From Acetatifactor aquisgranensis (GTDB taxonomy: Bacteria; Bacillota; Clostridia; Lachnospirales; Lachnospiraceae), in contig NZ_CALPDH010000031.1 of NCBI RefSeq assembly GCF_943193215.1, positions 5,610-69,609 of the forward strand: a DNA stretch of 64,000 bases. The letters run 5' to 3'. Positions 8,342 through 17,017 of the stretch are shown in pieces. The position numbers were made by a program, and so were the translations under genes. The notes under the pieces are model-generated. The model was not told the DNA's origin. It was given only the letters and a program-made list of their open reading frames with translations, and did not search any database. Numbering within the stretch: position 1 is the stretch's first letter; every line of letters starts with the position of its first letter.

Positions 8342-9190
8342 ATGGAAGTGAAGCTGGCTGAGTGCATGGGATTCTGCTTCGGCGTGAAGCGCGCGGTGGA
8401 TACCGTGTATGAACAGATAAAAAAAGGGAAAACTATATATACCTACGGCCCTGTCGTGAACAACGAAGAAGTGGTAAAGGAGCTGGCGGAAAAGGGAGTC
8501 AGGGTGCTTTGGTCGAAAGAGGAGCTCATGGGGCTTTCCTCGGGCAGCGTCATCATCCGTGCCCATGGCGTACCTGAGGAAATCTACCATATCCTGAAAG
8601 AGAGGAATCTGGAGTGTATTGATGCTACCTGTCCGTTCGTAAAAAGAATTCACAATATCGTGGAGAAAGAGAGCGGGGAGGGGCGGCATATCGTCATCGT
8701 CGGGAATGCGGGCCATCCGGAAGTGGAGGGTATCATAGGATGGTGCAGAGGCCCTGTCACAGTGCTGAAAGACCTGTCTGAAGCGGAGGATTTTCGGCCT
8801 CCGGAAAGGGAAAAACTGTGCGTGGTCTCGCAAACGACATATAACTACAATAAATTTCATAATATAGTTGAAATTTTGGAAAAAAAAGGTTATAATAGTA
8901 GTGTTGTGAATACTATCTGTAATGCGACGGAGGAGCGCCAATGCGCGGCGAAAGCCCTTGCAGCGGAGGCTGACGTTATGATTATAATAGGGGGAAAGCA
9001 TAGCTCCAATACCAGAAAACTCTATGAGATATGCGCGGAGGAATGTACCCACACCTATTTTATACAGACACTGGATGACTTGCATTTAGAACTGCCTAAA
9101 TCGGTCCGCCTGGTGGGTATCACCGCGGGGGCTTCCACCCCAAATAAATTAATCGAGGAGGTTCAAAGATATGTCAGAATTAACTTTTGA
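8342..9190 (+). CDS. ispH: 4-hydroxy-3-methylbut-2-enyl diphosphate reductase
   Basis: 282 aa from ATG 8342. Three conserved cysteines of the 4Fe-4S site are visible: in ECMGFCFGVKRAVD (near residue 12), in DATCPFVKR (near 98) and in NTICNATEERQ (near 195). The RAHGVP substrate loop is also present. It performs the last step of the MEP isoprenoid pathway. In many clostridia IspH is fused to an S1-domain protein; here the two are separate but overlap by 20 bases (9171-9190) in different frames, so translation is likely coupled. Confidence 0.95.
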   Translation: MEVKLAECMGFCFGVKRAVDTVYEQIKKGKTIYTYGPVVNNEEVVKELAEKGVRVLWSKEELMGLSSGSVIIRAHGVPEEIYHILKERNLECIDATCPFVKRIHNIVEKESGEGRHIVIVGNAGHPEVEGIIGWCRGPVTVLKDLSEAEDFRPPEREKLCVVSQTTYNYNKFHNIVEILEKKGYNSSVVNTICNATEERQCAAKALAAEADVMIIIGGKHSSNTRKLYEICAEECTHTYFIQTLDDLHLELPKSVRLVGITAGASTPNKLIEEVQRYVRINF

Positions 9191-10313
9191 ACAAATGCTG
9201 GAAGATCCGAATTCTATTAGGACAATACATTCAGGGGAGGTAGTCGAAGGCACAGTTATTGACGTGAAGCCGGAGGAAATCGTCTTGAACATCGGGTACA
9301 AGTCGGACGGTATCCTCTCAAAGAACGAGTATACCAATGATTCCGGTGTGGATTTGTCTACAGTTGTGAAGCCCGGCGATACCATGGAAGTGAAGGTGCT
9401 GAAGGTAAATGACGGTGAGGGCCAGGTGGTTCTGACTTACAAGCGTCTTGCCGCCGACAGAGGCAACAAGAGAATCGAGGAGGCTTATAACAGCGGCGAA
9501 GTGCTCAGGGCGACTGTGGCGCAGGTGTTAGAGGGCGGATTGAGCGTTGTATATGAAGAGGTGAGAGTATTCATCCCTGCCAGCTTGGTGTCCGATACTT
9601 ATGAGAGGGATCTGGGCAAGTATCTGGGACAGGAGATAGAGTTCGTCATCAGCGAGTACAATCCCAAGAGGAGAAGATATATCGGTGACCGCAGGCAGCT
9701 GATTGCGGCCAGGAAAGCCGAGATGCAGAGAGAACTGTTTGAGAGAATCCATGAGGGCGATGTGGTGGAAGGCGTTGTCAAGAACGTCACGGACTTCGGC
9801 GCATTTGTTGATTTGGGCGGCGCTGACGGCCTGCTCCACATTTCGGAGATGTCCTGGGGGCGCGTAGAGCATCCCAAGAAGGTCTTCAAGGTAGGCGACA
9901 AGCTGACTGTCCTGATTAAAGAGATTAATGGCAGCAAGGTTGCCCTGTCCTTAAAGTTCGAGGATCAGAATCCCTGGAGGGACGCGGCAGACAAGTACGC
10001 CATTGGCAATATCGTGACCGGCAAGGTCGCCAGAATGACCGACTTCGGCGCATTCGTTGAACTGGAGCCCGGCGTGGATGCACTGCTCCATGTATCCCAG
10101 ATTTCCAAGGAGCATGTGGAGAAGCCTGCGGACGTGCTGAGCGTAGGCCAGGAAGTTACGGCGAAAATCGTTGATTTCAACGAAGCCGACAGAAAGATTT
10201 CCCTGAGTATCAAGGCGATAGCAGCGTCTGGCGCTGCACAGGCCGATCAGGATGTGGTTCCCGTTGACATCGAAGCGGTAATCACGGCGCAGGCGGAGGA
10301 AGATGCCCAGTAA
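9171..10313 (+). CDS. S1 RNA-binding domain protein (30S ribosomal protein S1-like)
   Basis: 380 aa with AGGAGG (9157-9162) at good spacing to ATG 9171. Four S1 domains can be read: around residues 16-85 (GEVVEGTVIDVKPEEI), 102-170, 192-260 (TDFGAFVDLGGADGLLHIS) and 277-348 (TDFGAFVELEPGVDALLHVS). Domains 3 and 4 are the best-conserved RNA-binding ones. Firmicute S1 homologues of this size assist translation initiation or bind RNA, and are not always stable ribosome components. It overlaps the end of ispH, recalling the IspH-S1 fusion of relatives. Confidence 0.9.
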   Translation: MSELTFEQMLEDPNSIRTIHSGEVVEGTVIDVKPEEIVLNIGYKSDGILSKNEYTNDSGVDLSTVVKPGDTMEVKVLKVNDGEGQVVLTYKRLAADRGNKRIEEAYNSGEVLRATVAQVLEGGLSVVYEEVRVFIPASLVSDTYERDLGKYLGQEIEFVISEYNPKRRRYIGDRRQLIAARKAEMQRELFERIHEGDVVEGVVKNVTDFGAFVDLGGADGLLHISEMSWGRVEHPKKVFKVGDKLTVLIKEINGSKVALSLKFEDQNPWRDAADKYAIGNIVTGKVARMTDFGAFVELEPGVDALLHVSQISKEHVEKPADVLSVGQEVTAKIVDFNEADRKISLSIKAIAASGAAQADQDVVPVDIEAVITAQAEEDAQ

Positions 10314-10320
10314 ATAAAAG

Positions 10321-11109
10321 ATGGTAACTGCCATGATATTTGATTATGAGTATTTCAAAAGAGAAGTACTGACATTGACAGGAATCAACCTGAGCTGTTA
10401 CAAGGAAAGCCAGATGAAGCGCCGGATCGACAATCTGATTTCCAAGAACAGGGTAGTGGGCTATGAAAAATATATAGCCTGTCTTAAGACGGACAGGAGA
10501 ATGTTTGAGGAATTTGTCAACCATATCACTATCAATGTGTCGGAATTTTACAGAGATTCCAATCAATGGAAAGTGATGGAAGAGAAAGCGATTCCCGAAC
10601 TGATTCAGAGATTCGGCAAGAATCTGAAAGTGTGGAGCGCTGCCTGTTCCACGGGAGATGAGCCTTATTCGCTGGTGATGGCCATGTCCAGGCATCTGCC
10701 CCTGAACAATATCAGGATAAATGCTACGGATTTGGACAAACAGGTTATCGAAATAGCGAAGAGGGGGATATATCCCGAGAAGAGCATCGCGGCTGTACCG
10801 GCGGATTTGAAGCGGAGATTTTTCAGACAGACAGGCACCGAGTACAAGATTTCGGATGAAATCAAGTCAAGAGTGGAGTTCAGGGAGCATAATCTTTTGA
10901 AAGATGCTTATCCCACTGGCTGCCATTTGATTGTGTGCCGCAATGTGTTGATATATTTTACCGAGGAGGTCAAGAATCAGATATTCCAAAAGTATCACAG
11001 TTCTCTGGTGACAGGGGGCCTGTTGTTCATCGGTGCTTCGGAGCAGATTATCAACCATAAAGAGATTGGCTTTTTCAGAAAAAGTGCCTTCTTTTATCAG
11101 AAAGCATAA
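10321..11109 (+). CDS. CheR-type protein-glutamate O-methyltransferase
   Basis: 262 aa. The N-terminal helical CheR domain (FKREVLTLTGINL, with QMKRRIDNLI) precedes a SAM-binding domain starting WSAACSTGDEPYSLVMAM (motif I, around residues 105-122) and containing INATDLDKQVIEIAKRGIY and the conserved CRNVLIYF. CheR methylates chemoreceptors. No chemoreceptor or flagellar gene is in the window, so the partner is unknown. The start could be ATG 10321 or ATG 10333; neither has a strong ribosome site. Confidence 0.9.
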   Translation: MVTAMIFDYEYFKREVLTLTGINLSCYKESQMKRRIDNLISKNRVVGYEKYIACLKTDRRMFEEFVNHITINVSEFYRDSNQWKVMEEKAIPELIQRFGKNLKVWSAACSTGDEPYSLVMAMSRHLPLNNIRINATDLDKQVIEIAKRGIYPEKSIAAVPADLKRRFFRQTGTEYKISDEIKSRVEFREHNLLKDAYPTGCHLIVCRNVLIYFTEEVKNQIFQKYHSSLVTGGLLFIGASEQIINHKEIGFFRKSAFFYQKA

Positions 11110-11122
11110 TTGATTACAACTA

Positions 11123-11168
11123 GAGGGAAACGGCGGCAAGAGAAGAAATTTTCTTGCTGCCGTTTCTC
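11123..11168. terminator. Bidirectional terminator between cheR-like gene and minus-strand RNase H-like gene
   Basis: GAGGGAAACGGCGGCAAGA pairs with TCTTGCTGCCGTTTCTC (one bulge), between two converging genes. A-rich and T-rich flanks allow use on both strands. Confidence 0.8.
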
Positions 11169-11202
11169 ATTTCAACATTTGTATCTGACTGAAAGCAAAG
11201 AA

Positions 11203-12306
11203 TCAATAGCTGGAGGCTATCATGTTCAGCACATGGCTGGCATAGGTGGAGAATGCCTGCCGGTCCTTTTTCAGCTCGTCCGTCAGCTCAAAGAAGAGTT
11301 CCCGGCTCTTGTAATCGCGCTTGAAAAAGGGTGAGAACACGAAATCCCACTGGGGCAGATAACTGGACACCTTGCGGGTGTAGCAGCTGGCGGCAGAGGC
11401 GGGCAACCGGTATGCCTTATCCACGAAGCCGGCCACGGACTTGTGGAGCGCCACGTCCTCCGTGGGGAGATAGTAGTAATCGTGGTAATTGGAATAGAAG
11501 TACTTCAGTTCCTCCTCAAAGATGGGAATCTTCAGGGAGCAGTCCGCACCGTCCCCTCTGAAATAACAGCTGTTGGCGTTCGCGGAAACCGGTTTCGGCA
11601 AGGGAGTGCCCAGCTGGAACAGGATGAGCAGTTCCTTGCGCCTGTTTCCGTTTGAATCTTTGTAGGAGTTGGCCTGTACCCGTTTAGCTTTCAGCGGCTG
11701 GTTGAACAGGTCGTAATAGGAAAGTATGTTCAGGGTCTCCAGCATTCCTTTCAAATCGTCCGCGTTGTGCAGGAGCAGCGCGTTCTCGGAGTATTCTGAG
11801 GGGTTCTTGATATAGTCGTGGTAAATGCCGATTAGTTCACCGCCGGAGAATACATCCCTTCGCTCCACTTCCAGAAACTGCTCCAGAGTTCTCTGCTTGC
11901 AGTTGGGGAGTTTCAGGAAATATTTGTAGGGGGCTATTCTGCGGTAGATGTCGATGCCCTGGAAGTTATCGAAATGGTAAGGCAGAGAGTGCTGCGCACA
12001 TTTCTGCGTGATGAAAGGCAGATCGAAGTTGTTGCCGTTAAAATGGATCAGATAGCGGTAGGGCCTGGCGAAAGCGAAGAAAGCTTCCAGGATCTCCAGC
12101 TCCTGCTCGTAGGACTGTGCCATCCACTGTATGGTGTTCCATTTCCCATCTGAAAAATAGGCACATCCGATCAGGTACAGATAGGAGGATTTGGCGGTGA
12201 AGCCTGTGGTCTCAATGTCGAGAAATAGGACACGCTCCAAGGGCGCGATCCTGTCCAGCGGATAAGTTATCGAAAAGTTCTCCAATGTTTCCTCAGATAT
12301 TCTCAT
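11203..12306 (-). CDS. Ribonuclease H-like domain exonuclease (YprB type)
   Basis: 367 aa on the minus strand. The DEDD-type exonuclease pattern is visible: FLDIETTGF near residue 29 (first Asp-Glu pair), HFNGNNFDLPFI (second Asp, around residue 98) and NADDLKGMLE (around 190). The C-terminal half lacks recognisable motifs. Proteins of this group (predicted 3'-5' exonucleases, YprB in Bacillus) have no firmly known substrate. It converges on cheR and is separated from rnfC by a tandem repeat. Confidence 0.83.
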   Translation of the reverse strand: MRISEETLENFSITYPLDRIAPLERVLFLDIETTGFTAKSSYLYLIGCAYFSDGKWNTIQWMAQSYEQELEILEAFFAFARPYRYLIHFNGNNFDLPFITQKCAQHSLPYHFDNFQGIDIYRRIAPYKYFLKLPNCKQRTLEQFLEVERRDVFSGGELIGIYHDYIKNPSEYSENALLLHNADDLKGMLETLNILSYYDLFNQPLKAKRVQANSYKDSNGNRRKELLILFQLGTPLPKPVSANANSCYFRGDGADCSLKIPIFEEELKYFYSNYHDYYYLPTEDVALHKSVAGFVDKAYRLPASAASCYTRKVSSYLPQWDFVFSPFFKRDYKSRELFFELTDELKKDRQAFSTYASHVLNMIASSY

Positions 12307-12342
12307 GACAGCCTCCGTTTCGGTTTACATTTACAGTGTTAA

Positions 12343-12519
12343 CTTAGAACTTCTTAGTCATGGTGCTTTGCTGACTTAGGAGTTCTTTACACAGTGTGTA
12401 ACTTAGAAGTTCTTAGTCAGCGTACTTTGCTGACTTAGGAGTTCTTTACACAGTGTGTAACTTAGAAGTTCTTAGTCAGCGTACTTTGCTGACTTAGAAC
12501 TTCTTTACACACTATGATA
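12343..12519. repeat. Three tandem copies of a 59-bp hairpin-forming repeat
   Basis: Units begin at 12343, 12402 and 12461 with CTTAGAA(C/G)TTCTTAGTCA, period 59. Each unit contains CTTAGTCAGC and, after about 7 bases, GCTGACTTAG, which pair except for one base; outer GTGTAA/TTACAC also pair. The array fills the space between two divergently placed genes (RNase H-like on minus, rnfC on plus). No protein or CRISPR machinery is associated. Confidence 0.9.
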
Positions 12520-12621
12520 ACACATTTTTAAAATTTCCAGTAGTATTTTCCGAAAAAAAATAGTATATTTAAAGTATCTGTGAAGAGCAGGCAAAGACTT
12601 TGAGAAAGGACTTAAGATAAC

Positions 12622-13938
12622 ATGGCAAAGTTGACATTTGTGGGGGGCATACACCCCTATGATGGAAAGGATTTGTCCAAGGACAAGCCGATTGCGGACA
12701 TCCTGCCGGGCGGCGAGCTGGTATATCCCCTGTCCCAGCACATCGGAGCGCCGGCCAAGCCCGTGGTGGCAAAGGGGGACAGAGTGCTGGCGGGACAGAA
12801 AATCGCCGAGAGCGGCGGATTCGTCTCGGCGCCCATCTACGCGTCCGTGTCCGGCACGGTGAAGGCTATCGAGGTCAGGCGGGTGGTCACCGGCGACATG
12901 GTCATGAGCATCGTGGTGGAGAATGACGGACAGTACGAGGACGTGGGCTTTGAACCCAGGGAGAGCGCGGAGAAACTGTCCAGAGAGGAGATCATCGGCA
13001 TCATAAGGGAAGCCGGAATCGTAGGCATGGGAGGAGCGGGGTTCCCCACCCATGTAAAGCTGTCTCCCAAAGAGCCGGAAAAGATTGATTTTGTGATTGC
13101 GAACTGCGCGGAGTGCGAGCCCTATCTGACCTCGGACTACCGCAGGATGCTGGAGGAGCCGGAGAAGCTGGTGGGAGGGCTTCGAATCATCCTGCAGCTG
13201 TTCCCGGGTGCGTCAGGCATCCTGGCGGTGGAGGACAACAAGCCGGACTGCATCACGAAGCTGAGATCCCTGGTCAGGGACGACCCGAAAATCTGCGTCA
13301 AGGCCTTAAAGACAAAATATCCTCAGGGCGGTGAGCGGCAGCTGATTTACGCCACCACCGGCAGAAAGATAAATTCCACCATGCTCCCGGCGGATGTGGG
13401 ATGCGTGGTGAACAATGTGGACACCGTGGTGGCGGTCTGGCGGGCGGTGATGGAGGGGAGGCCCCTGATAGAGCGCATCGTCACGGTTACGGGGGATGCC
13501 GTCGCAAGTCCTCAGAATTTCCGGGTGCGGATAGGCACCAGCTACGGCGAGGTGCTGGAGGCAGCTGGCGGATTTAAAGGTAAGCCGGAGAAAGTCATCT
13601 GCGGAGGCCCTATGATGGGATTTGGTATGTTTGATTTGAATGTGCCCACTACCAAAACCTCCACGGCGCTGCTGGCGCTGTCGAAAGACGATGTGTCGGC
13701 TATGGAGCCGGGGCCCTGCATCAACTGCGGGCGCTGCGTGGAGGTCTGCCCGGGGAGGGTTATCCCCAGCAGGCTGGCGGACTATGCGGAGCGCTTCGAC
13801 GAGGAGGCGTTCCTGGAGAACCATGGCATGGAATGCTGCGAGTGCGGCTGCTGCAGCTTCATCTGTCCGGCGAAGAGGCCTCTGACCCAGCAGATCAAGT
13901 CCATGCGCAAGATACAGCTGGCCAAAAAGAAAAAATAA
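12622..13938 (+). CDS. rnfC: Electron transport complex subunit RnfC
   Basis: 438 aa. First gene of a complete rnfCDGEAB cluster. The N-terminal barrel starts GGIHPYDGKDLS; the middle has the NADH/FMN-binding Gly-rich segment GIVGMGGAGFPTHVKL and the NCAECEPYLTSDYR signature; two ferredoxin-type 4Fe-4S motifs lie near residues 366-377 (CINCGRCVEVCP) and 405-417 (CCECGCCSFICP). RnfC is the peripheral NADH-facing subunit of the ferredoxin:NAD+ oxidoreductase that pumps sodium or protons. Confidence 0.97.
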   Translation: MAKLTFVGGIHPYDGKDLSKDKPIADILPGGELVYPLSQHIGAPAKPVVAKGDRVLAGQKIAESGGFVSAPIYASVSGTVKAIEVRRVVTGDMVMSIVVENDGQYEDVGFEPRESAEKLSREEIIGIIREAGIVGMGGAGFPTHVKLSPKEPEKIDFVIANCAECEPYLTSDYRRMLEEPEKLVGGLRIILQLFPGASGILAVEDNKPDCITKLRSLVRDDPKICVKALKTKYPQGGERQLIYATTGRKINSTMLPADVGCVVNNVDTVVAVWRAVMEGRPLIERIVTVTGDAVASPQNFRVRIGTSYGEVLEAAGGFKGKPEKVICGGPMMGFGMFDLNVPTTKTSTALLALSKDDVSAMEPGPCINCGRCVEVCPGRVIPSRLADYAERFDEEAFLENHGMECCECGCCSFICPAKRPLTQQIKSMRKIQLAKKKK

Positions 13939-13987
13939 ATGAAATCGATAGAAACCATAGAAGAAAAGCATTCTAGGAGAAAAAGAC

Positions 13988-14929
13988 ATGAGCGAATTGT
14001 TCAAAGTATCATCTAATCCTCATATTCGTTCCAGAGTGGCCACCAACGGGCTGATGATGGCAGTCATCATAGCGCTGATGCCGGCCACAGGATTTGGGAT
14101 TTATAATTTCGGCCCAAGGGCGCTGGCGGTCATCACGGTGACCATCGCCAGCACGATTCTGACGGAATATTTCTTTGGGCTTTATAAAAAGAAACTGACG
14201 ATTACGGATTTGTCCGCGGTGGTGACAGGGCTGCTGCTGGCGCTGAACCTGCCGGTGAACATCCCGCTGTGGATGGCGGCGCTGGGCGGCGTCTTCGCCA
14301 TCCTTGTGGTGAAGATGCTCTTCGGAGGCCTGGGACAGAATTTCATGAATCCGGCGCTGGCGGCAAGGTGCTTTATGCTGATATCTTTCCCCACAGCCAT
14401 GACAGCCTTTGAATGCGATGCCTACACGGGCGCTACGCCCCTGGCGGCGCTGAAAGCGGGAGAGGCCGTGGACGTGCTGGACATGGTGATAGGGCGCACT
14501 TCCGGCACCATCGGCGAGACTTCCGTGATTGCCATTTTGACAGGGGCCTGCATATTGATTTTGACCGGGGTCATCGACTTGCGGATTCCCGGCAGCTACA
14601 TAGTGACTTTTGTTCTTTTTGCGGGCATTTTCGGCGGACATGGATTCCATCCGGCCTACCTTGCGGCGCAGCTGTCCGGCGGCGGCCTGATGCTGGGCGC
14701 GTTCTTCATGGCCACTGATTATGTGACCAGGCCGATTACGATAAAGGGACAATATGTATACGGAATTCTGCTCGGACTGCTGACGGGAATCTTCCGTATC
14801 TTCGGGCCCGGCGCGGAGGGCGTCTCCTATGCCATCATTCTGGGCAATCTTCTGGTGCCGCTGATTGAGAAGTATACGAAGCCCACTGCTTTCGGATACC
14901 AGAAAGGAGGGAAGCGCCGTGAAAAATAA
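13988..14929 (+). CDS. rnfD: Electron transport complex subunit RnfD
   Basis: 313 aa integral membrane subunit with several hydrophobic spans. The covalent FMN attachment motif is visible as YTGATP with Thr150 as the likely flavinylated residue. It passes electrons inside the Rnf complex. SD AGGAG precedes ATG 13988. Its last 11 bases overlap rnfG. Confidence 0.96.
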   Translation: MSELFKVSSNPHIRSRVATNGLMMAVIIALMPATGFGIYNFGPRALAVITVTIASTILTEYFFGLYKKKLTITDLSAVVTGLLLALNLPVNIPLWMAALGGVFAILVVKMLFGGLGQNFMNPALAARCFMLISFPTAMTAFECDAYTGATPLAALKAGEAVDVLDMVIGRTSGTIGETSVIAILTGACILILTGVIDLRIPGSYIVTFVLFAGIFGGHGFHPAYLAAQLSGGGLMLGAFFMATDYVTRPITIKGQYVYGILLGLLTGIFRIFGPGAEGVSYAIILGNLLVPLIEKYTKPTAFGYQKGGKRREK

Positions 14930-15542
14930 AAGTGATTTCAGCGTGATGCTGAAAGAGGCAGGAATCCTTTTTGCCATTACCCTGATTGCGGGCCTGGTCT
15001 TAGGCGTGGTCAATGAACTGACCAAGGACCGCATACGCATCCAGCAGGAGAAAGCGGTGCAGGAGGCCTGTGCGGCGGTATTCCAGGAGGCTGCGTCCTT
15101 TGAAGAGACGGAATATGAGCCGGACGAGGCGCTGGCGCAGGAACTTGGGAGCACCGGCGTGAAAATCGGCAGCGTTTATCAGGCCCTTGGCAGCGATGGA
15201 AATCAGCTGGGGGTGGTGGTGGAGTCCGTCTCCACTGAAGGATACGGCGGCAATATCGTGCTGTACCTGGGCGTGACCAACGAGGGGATGCTGAATGACA
15301 TCTCCATCCTGGAGATATCGGAGACGCCGGGGCTGGGAATGCTGGCGCCGGAGGAGCTGGTGCCCCAGTTCCATGAAAAGAATGTGGACAGCTTTGCGTA
15401 CACCAAGACAGGCGCTGCCGCCGAGAATGAAATCGACGCGATTTCCGGCGCCACCATAACCACCAGAGCGGTCACCAATGCGGTGAACGGCGGCCTGAAA
15501 GCGGCGCAGGAGTTGACGGAGGGAGGTGCCTCGAATGAATAA
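14919..15542 (+). CDS. rnfG: Electron transport complex subunit RnfG
   Basis: 207 aa. I start at GTG 14919 because AAAGGAGG lies 8 bases upstream and the protein then begins KNKSDFSVMLKEAGILF, a normal RnfG start with one membrane span (residues about 12-30). The FMN-binding domain has the covalent flavinylation motif SGAT (Thr179). It faces outward and shuttles electrons with RnfD. It overlaps rnfD at the front and rnfE at the back. Confidence 0.96.
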   Translation: MKNKSDFSVMLKEAGILFAITLIAGLVLGVVNELTKDRIRIQQEKAVQEACAAVFQEAASFEETEYEPDEALAQELGSTGVKIGSVYQALGSDGNQLGVVVESVSTEGYGGNIVLYLGVTNEGMLNDISILEISETPGLGMLAPEELVPQFHEKNVDSFAYTKTGAAAENEIDAISGATITTRAVTNAVNGGLKAAQELTEGGASNE

Positions 15543-16269
15543 AGCGGGAGAAAGGCTTTTCAACGGCCTGGTAAAAGAAAATCCCACCTTTGTGCTGATG
15601 CTGGGCATGTGCCCCACATTGGCTGTGACTACATCGGCCATGAACGGCCTTGGCATGGGCCTTACTACTATGGTAGTACTGGCTCTGAGCAACCTGATCA
15701 TATCCCTGCTGCGGAATATTATCCCCAACCGGGTGCGCATTCCGGCGTTCATCGTCATAATCGCATCTTTCGTCACGGCGGTGCAGCTGCTCTTAGAGGC
15801 TTTTATCCCGGCGCTGAACAAGTCGCTGGGCGTGTATATTCCTTTGATCGTGGTAAACTGTATCATCCTTGGGCGTGCGGAGAGCTACGCCTACTCCAAC
15901 CCCGTGATTCCGTCTCTGTTTGACGGTATCGGCATGGGGCTGGGATTCACCTTTGCCCTGACCTGCATCGGCGCGGTGAGGGAGCTTCTGGGGGCCGGCG
16001 AGCTGTTCGGCCTGGAGCTGATGCCGGATTCCTTTGTACCTATCCGTATCTTCGGTCAGGCGCCGGGGGCGTTCTTCGTGCTGGCGGCGCTGGTGGCCCT
16101 GCAGAACTATATCAAGAATGTCCGGAAAAAGGCCGGGAAGAGCTATGAAAAGATTGGTTCCGGGTGCAGCGAGGATTGTATGAACTGTTCGGAAAAAGGC
16201 TGCACGAAGCGCTTCTACGACGAGAACAGGGCGCAGAAAGCCACGAATACGGATAAGGAGGACAGATAA
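15535..16269 (+). CDS. rnfE: Electron transport complex subunit RnfE
   Basis: 244 aa. Start ATG 15535 with GGGAGGTG six bases upstream, overlapping the end of rnfG by 8 bases. It is a polytopic membrane protein of the RnfA/RnfE/NqrD/NqrE family (paired hydrophobic segments, TFALTCIGAVRELLGAG). The C-terminal tail beyond about residue 200 holds four cysteines (CSEDCMNCSEKGC), a soluble Cys-rich extension of the kind seen in some clostridial RnfE proteins; its function is unknown. Confidence 0.95.
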   Translation: MNKAGERLFNGLVKENPTFVLMLGMCPTLAVTTSAMNGLGMGLTTMVVLALSNLIISLLRNIIPNRVRIPAFIVIIASFVTAVQLLLEAFIPALNKSLGVYIPLIVVNCIILGRAESYAYSNPVIPSLFDGIGMGLGFTFALTCIGAVRELLGAGELFGLELMPDSFVPIRIFGQAPGAFFVLAALVALQNYIKNVRKKAGKSYEKIGSGCSEDCMNCSEKGCTKRFYDENRAQKATNTDKEDR

Positions 16270-16860
16270 ATGGGAATGGAGAATGTAAAAGAGCTGCTTG
16301 TCATTTTGATTGGATCCTCTTTGGTGAGCAATGTGGTTCTCAGCCAGTTTTTGGGGCTGTGCCCTTTCCTGGGCGTGTCCCGCAAGACCAACACGGCGGC
16401 GGGCATGGGAGCGGCGGTCATCTTCGTCATCACCCTTGCCAGCGCGGTGGCGGGCGTAATCTACCGCGCCGTGCTGGTCAGGTTCCATGTGGAGTATCTG
16501 GAGACGATTGTATTCATTCTGGTAATTGCCGCGCTGGTGCAGTTCGTGGAGATGTTCCTGCGCAAGGCCATGCCGGCGCTCTACGAGGCCCTGGGCGTGT
16601 ATCTGCCCCTGATTACAACGAACTGCGCCGTGCTGGGCGTGGCGATTACCAACGTGCAGAAAGAGTACGGCATCCTGGCCGGTATCGTGAACGGATTTGC
16701 CACGGCGGTGGGCTTCACCATTGCCATCGTGATTCTGGCCGGAATCCGCGAGAAGCTGGAGTACAACGATATTCCCGAATCTTTCAGGGGCATGCCTGTG
16801 GTGCTGCTGACGGCAGGACTGATGGCGATTGCTTTCTGCGGATTTTCAGGCTTATTGTAG
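16270..16860 (+). CDS. rnfA: Electron transport complex subunit RnfA
   Basis: 196 aa, six hydrophobic segments; family landmarks SNVVLSQFLGLCPFLGVS near the start and ITTNCAVLGVA in the middle, each half carrying one of the conserved cysteines that bind an intramembrane iron-sulfur centre with RnfE. It follows rnfE directly. Confidence 0.96.
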   Translation: MGMENVKELLVILIGSSLVSNVVLSQFLGLCPFLGVSRKTNTAAGMGAAVIFVITLASAVAGVIYRAVLVRFHVEYLETIVFILVIAALVQFVEMFLRKAMPALYEALGVYLPLITTNCAVLGVAITNVQKEYGILAGIVNGFATAVGFTIAIVILAGIREKLEYNDIPESFRGMPVVLLTAGLMAIAFCGFSGLL

Positions 16861-16920
16861 GCATCAGTCCTCTGCCGCACCCGGGGGCAGGATGGACGGA
16901 TGCGGAATTGGATGATACTA

Positions 16921-16960
16921 CATAACGCCAGTTGGCTAAAAGTATATGACTGGCGTTATG
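16921..16960. repeat. CATAACGCC palindrome, copy 1
   Basis: Perfect 12-base arms (16921-16932 CATAACGCCAGT, 16949-16960 ACTGGCGTTATG) with a 16-base loop, between rnfA and rnfB. The same core occurs at 21511-21572. No U-run follows, so it is not an ordinary terminator. Confidence 0.8.
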
Positions 16961-17017
16961 CAGTCGGGTTACTCGGAAATTTAAACTGTTAAACAGTATA
17001 AAATAAGGAGATAGACC

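Noticed and set aside
11110..11334. 74-codon plus-strand gene after cheR
   Set aside because: It runs through the bidirectional terminator and then lies antisense to the RNase H-like gene.
12343..12519. CRISPR array
   Set aside because: The repeats are contiguous 59-bp units without unique spacers, and no cas genes are present.
14009..15154. Long minus-strand open frame over rnfD-rnfG
   Set aside because: It is a shadow of well-conserved rnf genes and has no family motifs or ribosome site.
16861..17017. Riboswitch or separate promoter ahead of rnfB
   Set aside because: Only the CATAACGCC palindrome and a poorly spaced TATAAA were found; not enough to call.
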